Source of the DNA: Ancylobacter radicis
GTDB lineage: Bacteria > Pseudomonadota > Alphaproteobacteria > Rhizobiales > Xanthobacteraceae
Length of the DNA stretch: 64,000 nucleotides
Direction: 5' to 3'
Assembly (NCBI RefSeq): GCF_018449475.1
Contig: NZ_JAHCQH010000017.1
Span: forward strand, 124,001-188,000
Under the pieces are notes generated by a model. The model saw nothing but the letters and a program-made list of their open reading frames with translations, made no database searches and was not told the origin of the DNA. Position 1 is the first letter of the stretch; every line of letters starts with the position of its first letter. The position numbers and the translations under genes were made by a program. This document shows positions 27,310 to 34,022 of this stretch, in pieces.

Positions 27310-29463
27310 CTAGCCCTCACCCCGCGTGATGCGCACGCGGTTGTCGTGGAAAGCCGCGCCGCCCACGGGCGCGACCGGGTCCGCGCCGGTCAGCGCGTTG
27401 ATGCCCTGCCCGCCCTCATGGGCACGGTTCGGCCAGATCGATTCCGCCACCACCACCCCGCGCCGCACCCCGGCGAAGGGGCGCACATGCAGAAGCACCT
27501 CGCCGCGCGCGCTGGCGACACAAGCGAGTTCGCCCGCCGCGAGGCCGAGCGCGGCGGCGTCCTCCGGGTGGATCATCAATTCGGGCCGCTTCTCGCGGCT
27601 GGCCGAACTCGGCGTCTCGGTAAAGGTCGAGTTGAGGAAGGAACGCGCCGGTGAGGTGACGAGACGGAATGGATACGCCTCGTTCGCTTCCTCGATGACG
27701 TTCCAGTGGTCCGGCCATGGCGGCATGTCCGCGACCGGCCCGAATTTCGACGGGGCCGCATAGGGCACCCCGGCCCAGTCCGGCTTCAGGCGGAACTTGC
27801 CGTCCGGCCAGTTGAAGCCCTTCAGATAATGCGCCGTCGCGAAATCCGGCTGCACGTCGAGGAAACGCTTTTCCTCCAGCTCCGCCAGCGTGCCGCGCCC
27901 GGTCGCCTGCAAGGTCCAGTCGATGATCTCGCGCGGGCTCATGGCAAAGCCCCGATGCTGCGCGCCCAGCCGCTCGGCCAGCGCGCCGATCACCTCATGG
28001 TTGGAGCGGCACTCGCCCGGCGGCTCGACCAGCTTGGGGCCGAGGATGACGTACTGGTTGCCGCCGCCCTGATAGAGGTCGTCATGTTCGGTGAACATGG
28101 TCGCCGGCAGCACGATGTCGGCCATCGCCGCCGTCTCGGTCATGAACTGCTCATGCACCGCGACGAACAGATCCTCGCGCGCAAAACCTGCCCGCACCCG
28201 CGCCTGATCCGGCGCGACGGAGACCGGGTTGGTGTTCTGGATGAACATCGCCGTCACCGGCGGGCCACCGGCCAGCGCGTCGGGGTCGCCGGCGAGAATG
28301 TCGCCGATGCGCGACTGGTCGAGCTGGCGGCCGGGACGGGGGCGCGCGTCGCCCTGACTGGCCTCACCGGCCTGACTGTCCACCTCATCGAACCGCGGGG
28401 CGAGGAGATCCAGCCCCTCGATCAGCGTCTTGTTCCAGCGGTAAATGGCCGAATTGGTGTGGAAAGCACCCCCACCCTCGTGCCGCCAGGCCCCCGTCAC
28501 CGTGGGAATGCAGGTCACCGCATGCATCGCCACCGCGCCATTGCGCGAACGGGTAAAACCATACCCCGCGCGGATGAACGTCTTCGGCGTGCGGCCGATG
28601 GCGTGGGCGAGCGCCTCGATCTCCGCCGCCGGCAGACCGGTGAGCGCCTGCGCCCACTCCGGCGTGCGGTGCTCAAGATGCGCTTCAAGACCGGCCGGAT
28701 CATCAGCAAATTCAGTGAGATAGGCGCGATCGGCGAGATCGTCGCGGAACAGCACATGCATGATCGCGCAGGCCAGCGCCGCATCCGTGCCCGGCCGGAT
28801 CAGCACGGGAATATCGGCCTGCTCCATGGTCGGCGAGCGGTATACATCCACCACCGCGATCTTGGCGCCGCGCTCCTTGCGGGCGCGGATGGCGTGGGTC
28901 ATCACATTGACCTGCGTCGCCACGGGGTTGGTGCCCCAGATCACCACGAGATCGGCCTTCGCCATCTCGCGCGGATCCGGCCCCGCCAGCCGGCCTGTGC
29001 CGGCCATGAAGCCGCTCCACGCCGGATTGACGCAAATGCTTGAGAAGAAACGCGAATATCCCATCGCATGGGTCAGCCGGTTGATGCCGTCGCGCATCAC
29101 CAGCCCCATCGTGCCGGCATAATAATACGGCCAGACGGCCTCCTTCCCGTGCACTTGCGCGGCGCCACGGAAGCGATCGGCGATCTCGTCCAGCGCCTCG
29201 TCCCAGGAAATCGGGGCAAAGCGCCCCTCCCCCTTGGCCCCGATCCGGCGCAGCGGCTGGGTCAGGCGATCGGGATGATGGGCCCGCTCGCCGTATCTTG
29301 CTACCTTCGCGCAGATGATTCCGGCGGTGTAGCTGTTGGCGCTTGATCCCCGCACGCGCCCGATCCTCCCGCCGGAGATGTCGATCTCCAGCGCGCAGGT
29401 GGACGGGCAGTCATGGGGGCAGGCGGAATAGCCGGTAAGGCTGGGCAGGCTGTGCTGATTCAT
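27310..29463 (-). CDS. Molybdopterin-dependent oxidoreductase with one 4Fe-4S cluster
   Basis: 717 residues of the formate dehydrogenase/DMSO-reductase superfamily. The N-terminal cluster motif is C-P-H-D-C-P-S-T-C with the fourth Cys in GIICAKV (about residue 50). Central molybdopterin-binding blocks include VVIWGTNPVATQVN and VDVYRSPTMEQADIPVLIRPGTDAALA; the C-terminal cofactor domain has MIHPEDAAALGLAAGELA and ends H-D-N-R-V-R-I-T. No twin-arginine signal, so cytoplasmic. No iron-sulphur, flavin or cytochrome partner gene is nearby, so the redox partner and substrate are unknown. The ATG at 29463 lies directly after a terminator-like hairpin; an in-frame ATG at 29502 lies before it. Confidence 0.88.
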   Translation of the reverse strand: MNQHSLPSLTGYSACPHDCPSTCALEIDISGGRIGRVRGSSANSYTAGIICAKVARYGERAHHPDRLTQPLRRIGAKGEGRFAPISWDEALDEIADRFRGAAQVHGKEAVWPYYYAGTMGLVMRDGINRLTHAMGYSRFFSSICVNPAWSGFMAGTGRLAGPDPREMAKADLVVIWGTNPVATQVNVMTHAIRARKERGAKIAVVDVYRSPTMEQADIPVLIRPGTDAALACAIMHVLFRDDLADRAYLTEFADDPAGLEAHLEHRTPEWAQALTGLPAAEIEALAHAIGRTPKTFIRAGYGFTRSRNGAVAMHAVTCIPTVTGAWRHEGGGAFHTNSAIYRWNKTLIEGLDLLAPRFDEVDSQAGEASQGDARPRPGRQLDQSRIGDILAGDPDALAGGPPVTAMFIQNTNPVSVAPDQARVRAGFAREDLFVAVHEQFMTETAAMADIVLPATMFTEHDDLYQGGGNQYVILGPKLVEPPGECRSNHEVIGALAERLGAQHRGFAMSPREIIDWTLQATGRGTLAELEEKRFLDVQPDFATAHYLKGFNWPDGKFRLKPDWAGVPYAAPSKFGPVADMPPWPDHWNVIEEANEAYPFRLVTSPARSFLNSTFTETPSSASREKRPELMIHPEDAAALGLAAGELACVASARGEVLLHVRPFAGVRRGVVVAESIWPNRAHEGGQGINALTGADPVAPVGGAAFHDNRVRITRGEG

Positions 29464-29498
29464 GAAAAGGCGCTCCGCCACTATCCTAGCGGAGCGCC
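29464..29498 (-). terminator. Terminator of terC copy 1, overlapping next gene's start
   Basis: GGCGCTCCGC (29469-29478) pairs with GCGGAGCGCC (29489-29498). On the minus strand TTTT follows and the next base begins C-ATG of the molybdopterin gene. On the plus strand a T-run also follows (29503-29507), so it could work in both directions. Confidence 0.75.
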
Positions 29499-29543
29499 TC
29501 ATCTTTTTACATGACGGCGTTATGCAAAACGCCGCAAAAGCGA

Positions 29544-30293
29544 TCAGTGCGTGCCGACCGCCGCCGACGCGCGACGGCTCTTCACGATCCAGCCGAACGC
29601 GACAACAAAGACCGCCCCGACGACCGCCGCGAGATAATGCGGCAGCGGGCCGGGCTTCAGGCCCACCGGATCCTCGGGATCGGCAATGGTCTCGACAAAG
29701 TTCGGCCCCATGACCTGCATGGCCTCAAGTACCACCTTGTCGCTCACCAGCATCTCACCGGCGATCCAGCCCAGCAGCGCCGCGCCGAACCAGATGAGGA
29801 TCGGAAAGCGCGAGATCAGCTTCAGGATCAGCTGCGAGCCGAAGACGATCAGCGGAATGGTAAGCAGCAACCCGAAGATGAACAGCTCGGCATGGCCCCG
29901 CGCCGCGGCGGCGATCGCCACCACATTGTCGAGGCTCATCACCGCGTCGGCGATGGCGATGGTGCGCACGGCCTTCCACAGGCTGTCCGCGCCTTCCACA
30001 TGATGTCCCTCGCCACCCTCGTCGAGCACCAGCTTGATGGCGATCCAGAACAGCAGCAGGCCGCCGACGACCTTCAGGAACGGCACGCCGAGCATGTAGG
30101 AGACGACCAGCGCGAAGATGATGCGCAGGCCGACGGCCGCACCGGCGCCCAGCAGAATGCCCCATTTACGCTGCTTCTCCGGCAGGGAGCGGCAGGCCAG
30201 GGCGATGACGACGGCATTGTCGCCGGACAGCAGCAGATCGATCCAGATGATCTGGAGCAGTGCTACCCAGAAGATAGGGCTCGAGAAATCCAT
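29544..30293 (-). CDS. TerC/YjbE family integral membrane protein (copy 1)
   Basis: 249 residues with about seven helices. Two copies of the family's acidic motif are present in transmembrane positions: LLSGDNAVVIAL (about 22-33) and MSLDNVVAIAAA (about 118-129), consistent with metal-ion handling; manganese export is known for some relatives. A soluble loop EGGEGHHVEGAD lies between the halves. The start at 30293 is preceded by AGAGGA. It is paralogous to the next gene upstream (30453-31145), sharing SGDNAVVIA-ACRSLP and the closing helix arrangement. Confidence 0.87.
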   Translation of the reverse strand: MDFSSPIFWVALLQIIWIDLLLSGDNAVVIALACRSLPEKQRKWGILLGAGAAVGLRIIFALVVSYMLGVPFLKVVGGLLLFWIAIKLVLDEGGEGHHVEGADSLWKAVRTIAIADAVMSLDNVVAIAAAARGHAELFIFGLLLTIPLIVFGSQLILKLISRFPILIWFGAALLGWIAGEMLVSDKVVLEAMQVMGPNFVETIADPEDPVGLKPGPLPHYLAAVVGAVFVVAFGWIVKSRRASAAVGTH

Positions 30294-30336
30294 TATTTCC
30301 TCTCGGGTCGTATCGGGATGAGCAGGACAGGTTCGC

Positions 30337-30380
30337 GGCAGGTTTCTGGCATACCTTATTAAATACACCAGAAATCTGCC
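30337..30380. repeat. 12-bp inverted repeat just upstream of terC copy 1
   Basis: GGCAGGTTTCTGG (30337-30349) pairs with CCAGAAATCTGCC (30368-30380), one mismatch, around an AT-rich 18-nt loop. It lies 44-87 bp before the gene's ATG. It could be an operator or a leader hairpin; it has no T-run. Confidence 0.55.
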
Positions 30381-30391
30381 TCCAAACTGAT

Positions 30392-30422
30392 TGCGCCCGC
30401 GACACGGGAGGTCGCGGGCGCA
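30392..30422 (-). terminator. Strong hairpin after terC copy 2
   Basis: TGCGCCCGCGAC (30392-30403) pairs perfectly with GTCGCGGGCGCA (30411-30422). Minus-strand continuation is ATCAGTTTGG, a poor T-run, so a terminator or a transcript-end hairpin for the gene at 30453-31145. Confidence 0.5.
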
Positions 30423-30452
30423 TCAGGGAGGGAACCCAGTTCGATGTTCAGA

Positions 30453-31145
30453 CTACGCCGAATGCGCCCCGCGGCGCAGCCGGGTCATCATCCAGCCAAG
30501 CGACAGCACGATCACCGCGCCGGCAGCCGCGGCGGCATACTCGTAGTGGTGGACGAGGGCTTCGCCGAAGTATTCCAGCACCTTGACGTCGGAGACGAAC
30601 ATCTCGCCAGCGACCCAGCCCAGCAGGGCCGCGCCCGCCCAGACCAGGAAGGGGAAGCGGGCCAGCAGCCCCATGATGAGCGCCGCGCCAGCGATGATCA
30701 TCGGTATGGAGATGACGAGACCGATGATGATCAGCGTCCAGTCGCCATCGGCGACGGCGGCGATGGCGACGACATTGTCGAGGCTCATCACCAGATCGGC
30801 CACCGCAATGGTGCCGACGGCGCGCCACAGGCTGTCATGCGCGGCAACGCCGCCCTCCTCGCCTTCCGCCTCGGGGACGACGAGGTCGACGGCGATGTAC
30901 AGCAGCGCCAGCGAGCCGACGATGCGCAGCCACGGCATGCCGAGCAGCACGGCGATGATGGCCGTGAAGACGATGCGCATGCCGACCGCGACACCCGCGC
31001 CCAGAATCATGCCGGTGCGGCGCATCTTGTCAGGCAGCGAACGGCACGCCATCGCGATGACGACGGCGTTGTCACCGGACAGCAGAACGTTGATCCAGAT
31101 GATCTTGAGAAGTGCCAGCCAAAAAAGTGGCTCTAGATAGCTCAT
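30453..31145 (-). CDS. TerC/YjbE family integral membrane protein (copy 2)
   Basis: 230 residues, about seven helices. The motifs LLSGDNAVVIAM (about 21-32) and MSLDNVVAIAAV (about 119-130) match those of copy 1, and the loop between halves is EAEGEEGGVAAHD. The ATG at 31145 has the ribosome site GGTGAGGG about 10 nt upstream. Tandem duplication with copy 1 is evident, but the two have separate leaders. The 5' leader contains strong hairpins and an anti-ribosome-site sequence, described separately; this suggests control of translation, perhaps by a metal, but the ligand is not established. Confidence 0.87.
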   Translation of the reverse strand: MSYLEPLFWLALLKIIWINVLLSGDNAVVIAMACRSLPDKMRRTGMILGAGVAVGMRIVFTAIIAVLLGMPWLRIVGSLALLYIAVDLVVPEAEGEEGGVAAHDSLWRAVGTIAVADLVMSLDNVVAIAAVADGDWTLIIIGLVISIPMIIAGAALIMGLLARFPFLVWAGAALLGWVAGEMFVSDVKVLEYFGEALVHHYEYAAAAAGAVIVLSLGWMMTRLRRGAHSA

Positions 31146-31332
31146 TAGACGGTTCCCTCACCTCTCCCCCGCGAGCGGACGAGACTTTGAAATGGTTCAA
31201 GCGGCGTTGGCGCGCCGTGCGACGGTGAGGCAAGAGGAGGTGGCTCCGGCGGGCCCACTCCCGGGCGCTCTTGGCGCGCCAAATCGGCATCCCCGCTGCG
31301 GGCCACTTCTCCGTGGCCGGACCCCCGCAGCG
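31146..31332 (-). promoter_or_regulatory. Structured 5' leader of terC copy 2, candidate riboswitch
   Basis: In minus orientation: a hairpin at 31332-31294 (outer GCTGCG/CGCAGC, inner GGCCAC/GTGGCC), then the palindromic TTGGCGCGCC copies at 31271-31282 and 31207-31216 that can pair with each other, a CAAGAG/CTCTTG stem between them, and CCTCACC (31230-31224) perfectly complementary to the ribosome site GGTGAGG (31162-31156). TerC-type genes often follow the manganese yybP-ykoY riboswitch, but I do not see that motif's conserved GGGGAGUAG and ACAUACUC elements. Confidence 0.45.
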
Positions 31333-31440
31333 CCCATGGGAGGAACATACATAATAATCTATTCGGCCGCCAACCCCATATTCGGCATTTTCCGAGTTAC
31401 CAATGCTGCAACCGCGCATATTTACGCTGCCACGCACAAG

Positions 31441-31469
31441 AAAAACCCCGCCCGGTTGCCCGGACGGGG
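31441..31469 (-). terminator. Terminator of ndk
   Basis: CCCCG-x-CCGG (31446-31454) pairs with CCGG-x-CGGGG (31461-31469); on the minus strand TTTTT follows (31445-31441). It is about 48 bp after the ndk stop. Confidence 0.85.
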
Positions 31470-31516
31470 TCTGGTTTTAGCAAAGCCAGCCGCGAAGACT
31501 GGCGATCAGCCGATGA

Positions 31517-31939
31517 TCAGCCGACGATCTCGTTGCCCGCGAAGAACTGCGCGATTTCGATCGCGGCGTTCTCCAGGCTGTCCGAGCCATGGGCCGAATT
31601 CTCACCGACCGAAAGGGCGAAATCCTTGCGGATGGTGCCCTCGGCGGCGTTCGCCGGGTTGGTGGCGCCCATCACTTCACGGTACTTGGCAACCGCGCCT
31701 TCGCCTTCCAGCACCTGCACGACGATCGGGCCGGAAATCATGAAGTCGACCAGCTCACCGAAGAAGGGGCGCTCCTTGTGGACCGAGTAGAAGGTCTCGG
31801 CCTGGGCGCGGGTGAGAAGCATGCGCTTCTGCGCGACGATGCGCAGGCCAGCCTTCTCAATATAGGCGTTGATGGCGCCGGTCAGGTTGCGCTGGGTCGC
31901 ATCGGGCTTGAGGATCGAAAAGGTGCGCTCGAGCGCCAT
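31517..31939 (-). CDS. ndk: Nucleoside diphosphate kinase
   Basis: 140 residues, full length. It transfers phosphate between nucleoside di- and triphosphates through a histidine. Seen: [15 protein letters not shown] at the N-terminus, the nucleotide loop [14 protein letters not shown] and the active-site His in [15 protein letters not shown] lies about 10 nt before the ATG at 31939; an in-frame start further up has no family match. It has its own promoter and terminator, so it is a single-gene transcript. Confidence 0.97.
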   Translation of the reverse strand: MALERTFSILKPDATQRNLTGAINAYIEKAGLRIVAQKRMLLTRAQAETFYSVHKERPFFGELVDFMISGPIVVQVLEGEGAVAKYREVMGATNPANAAEGTIRKDFALSVGENSAHGSDSLENAAIEIAQFFAGNEIVG

Positions 31940-32240
31940 GATGGTCTTCCTTGAACGTGATGTTGATCCGTGATCGGAGCGGCTTATAGCGTTGGCATCC
32001 CATCCCGACAAGACGGGCCGTCCATCCTGCCGAAAGCCGATCCGGCAGCCTCTTTAAGCGGGGCATGTGCGACGGGCGGACGACAGCCTTCACATCGGCG
32101 TGCGACGACGCAAGGAACGGGTGTTCGCGGCTTGCTGGAAACCGGATCCGGGCGCATCTGTGCGGCAACAGACGACGGCACTTCCCTACCACATGCCTGC
32201 ACAGCCGACAGCCTTGCTATGGCGCACGAAAGCCCGACCG
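31940..32240. other. Intergenic region between ndk and the first small secreted protein
   Basis: 301 bp. It holds the ndk promoter; nothing else is recognised. In-frame extension of the small protein's reading frame back to 32067 is not supported by a ribosome site. Confidence 0.5.
31983..32011 (-). promoter_or_regulatory. Likely ndk promoter
   Basis: On the minus strand TTGTCG (32011-32006) and CTATAA (31989-31984) are separated by 16 bp (17 if TATAAG is used), a good housekeeping sigma-factor promoter about 45 bp before the ndk start. Confidence 0.6.
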
Positions 32241-32441
32241 ATGACGAAGCTGCTTTTTCCGCTCCTGAGTGCCGGCCTGTTGCTGGGCGGCGCGCTGCTT
32301 CTGCCGCGCCTCACAGCCGCCGACGCGAATGCCGAAGCGGCCGAAACGAAAGGCTACCGGACCTGTTTCCTGGAACGCAGCTTCGTCGCCGAAGGCACGC
32401 CCCGGCTCGAGACGAAGCGCCGCTGCGTATTCGAGGAGTAA
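32241..32441 (+). CDS. Small secreted two-cysteine protein A
   Basis: 66 residues. A signal peptide (about 1-25: M-T-K, hydrophobic L/G-rich core, cut near T-A-A) is followed by a short mature part with Cys 42 and Cys 62 set in CFLERSFVAEG and RRCVF. Not a recognised family. The pattern Cys-x19-Cys with an aromatic, a glycine and basic residues between closely resembles protein B at 32708-32926 (Cys-x20-Cys). There is no strong ribosome site, so the start is uncertain, and it could be non-coding; the signal peptide and the resemblance argue for a real gene. Confidence 0.6.
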   Translation: MTKLLFPLLSAGLLLGGALLLPRLTAADANAEAAETKGYRTCFLERSFVAEGTPRLETKRRCVFEE

Positions 32442-32495
32442 TCGCGGTTCACGACTTCATGATCGGCCCTTGGAACCTTCTGCCGCGTACACACG

Positions 32496-32511
32496 TTAAG
32501 TCGACGTTAAC
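32496..32511 (+). promoter_or_regulatory. Perfect CtrA-type binding site
   Basis: TTAA (32496-32499), seven bases, then TTAAC (32507-32511), the full consensus of the alphaproteobacterial cell-cycle regulator CtrA. It lies between the two small secreted genes, about 200 bp before the second one. No other perfect match was noticed in the intergenic parts of this window. Confidence 0.5.
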
Positions 32512-32707
32512 GAAGCGCATGAGGCAACCACGAATGAACGACGGCGTATCTGCTCGTTCCTTTGAGCCAGCCGCGGCAAGCGGCGGGTGCAGGTCCTGTG
32601 TGTCGAGAAACAGATGCTGCGCCGCAAGGCGACAGGCAAGTGAGTGTAAATACATGCGTTTCTGACAGTCCGGTGGCTGATCCGCCGGGAGGTGGAAGGA
32701 GCCGGAC

Positions 32708-32926
32708 ATGTTGAAAACCGTGATGATAAGTGCCGTTGCGGCGGTCATGGGCTTCACCGCTCTTTATGTGGGCGCGGCCTCGGCAACGGGCTATTTCAAG
32801 CGCGCGCCGCAGGTGGCGACGGTCGAGATTCCCGTCAAGCCGATCGCCGGTGACTGCGTGATGCAGACCCGCTGGATGAGCGACGCCGGCCGCATGGTCC
32901 GCGTGGAACGTCCCGTCTGCTACTGA
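32708..32926 (+). CDS. Small secreted two-cysteine protein B
   Basis: 72 residues. Signal peptide about 1-26 (cut near A-S-A), mature part ending at the second last residue with Cys 50 and Cys 71 (D-C-V-M-Q-T-R-W to P-V-C-Y). A strong ribosome site (GGAAGGAG, about 8 nt upstream) supports the ATG at 32708. Not a recognised family. Likely periplasmic with one disulphide. It resembles protein A in size, export and cysteine spacing, and lies downstream of a perfect CtrA site and upstream of a good terminator, so it is probably a single-gene transcript. Confidence 0.75.
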   Translation: MLKTVMISAVAAVMGFTALYVGAASATGYFKRAPQVATVEIPVKPIAGDCVMQTRWMSDAGRMVRVERPVCY

Positions 32927-33365
32927 GTTTCAGGAATAGGCTCGCGGCATCCCACTCCCCCCAAGCCCCGACGCGAGCCCGTAGCCCCGGCTCCTCCCCC
33001 CAGGGAGCCGGGGCTTTTCTTTGCCTGCTCGCCCCCCAAAACCGCGGGCGCCCCCTGCTTTCCGCGGATGAAAGATGAACGCCAGCCAACGGAGCATTCA
33101 GACTGCGTTGCAGGCCGGCTGGATAGTTTGGCCATGTTCCGAAATGCCGGAGCAACCTGGCTGAACCAGACTGTACCGCCGACCCGGTGCTGTGTTCGGT
33201 GCACCCGGCCCCGCCCTGCGGTGGGGCCGGGATCAGGCCGTGGACGGCATGCCAGACGGCATCCCATCACCGGCACGCAATCGGCGCCATCTCCAATCGG
33301 AATTGGTCGGCCACCCCTTGCCGCGCCATGATGACCCCGATCACCCTGTGGCTCGGGAGTTTGCC
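32927..33365. other. Intergenic region upstream of the DinB-like gene
   Basis: 439 bp. Apart from the terminator at 32983-33021 it contains a GC-rich hairpin at 33204-33231 (CCCGGCCCC with GGGGCCGGG, 12-bp stem with one mismatch, no T-run). Short open frames here lack ribosome sites and look like GC-bias artefacts. Confidence 0.5.
32983..33021 (+). terminator. Terminator of small secreted protein B
   Basis: AGCCCCGGCTCC (32983-32994) pairs perfectly with GGAGCCGGGGCT (33004-33015), followed by TTTCTTT. Confidence 0.85.
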
Positions 33366-33944
33366 ATGTCCTTTGACGACGCCGCCCAGGCGACGAGTGC
33401 CTCCTCCGGCATCACCACGGCCCTGCTGGGGCGCTATCGTCAGTTCGCCGCTTATAATGAATGGGCCAACCAGCGGCTTTACGCGGCCGCCGCGACGCTC
33501 AGCGACGATCAGTACCATGCGGATGGTGGCGCTTTTTTCGGCTCCGTCCATGGCACGCTGAACCATCTGCTCGCCACCGACCGTATCTGGCTGCGGCGTA
33601 TCACCGGCCAGGGCGAGGCACCGGGCCGGCTGGATGCCATCCTGTTCGACACGCTGCCCGAACTTGCGGGCGCGCGCCGGGTCGAAGACGAGCGCCTCCT
33701 TGGGCTTGCCGAGGAGCTGACGGCCGAGCGGCTGATGGGCGAACTGACCTATTCCAACATGACCGGCGCGCGCTTCGCCCAACCGCTCTGGACGGTGCTG
33801 GATCATCTGTTCAACCATCAGACCCATCATCGCGGACAGGTTCACGCGCTACTCACCAGGCGGGCTGGGCCGGATGCCGGGCCCTCGCTCGATCTGATCG
33901 CGCTGCAACGGGAAACCGGCACGGCACACGCCGCATCTGTGTGA
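33366..33944 (+). CDS. DinB-family metal-binding four-helix protein
   Basis: 192 residues. The DinB/YfiT fold has a metal site made by histidines: His in V-H-G-T-L-N-H-L-L-A-T-D-R-I-W (about 55-70) and the H-Q-T-H-H-R-G-Q-V motif (about 150-158), all present. Members bind divalent metals and some act as thiol-dependent transferases; this one's reaction is unknown. CGGGAG precedes the ATG at 33366. It lies 78 bp before the ABC-F gene and may share its transcript. Confidence 0.86.
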   Translation: MSFDDAAQATSASSGITTALLGRYRQFAAYNEWANQRLYAAAATLSDDQYHADGGAFFGSVHGTLNHLLATDRIWLRRITGQGEAPGRLDAILFDTLPELAGARRVEDERLLGLAEELTAERLMGELTYSNMTGARFAQPLWTVLDHLFNHQTHHRGQVHALLTRRAGPDAGPSLDLIALQRETGTAHAASV

Positions 33945-34022
33945 CGCAGGCGGTCACATTGCGCCGGCGCGATAGGTCAGCGGGCGCTTGCCCGCAGGCC
34001 GTGCCCGAGGCACAAGACGCCC

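Larger units (their letters stand above)
31146..31516. other. Intergenic region between ndk end and terC copy 2
   Basis: 371 bp without a gene. It holds, from low to high coordinate, the structured terC leader, an AT-rich stretch around 31340-31440 that probably contains the terC promoter, and the ndk terminator. No open frame here has a ribosome site and recognisable product. Confidence 0.6.

Noticed and set aside
30583-31140. Gene on the plus strand opposite terC copy 2
   Set aside because: Low-complexity shadow of the terC frame, with its Ser/Ala/Thr-rich product explained by codon bias.
31146-31332. Firm call of the leader as a yybP-ykoY manganese riboswitch
   Set aside because: Its conserved loops are not visible; kept only as a structured leader candidate.
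33068-33331. An 87-codon gene upstream of the DinB-like gene
   Set aside because: No ribosome site, Pro/Arg-rich translation typical of non-coding GC-rich DNA, and overlap with a hairpin.
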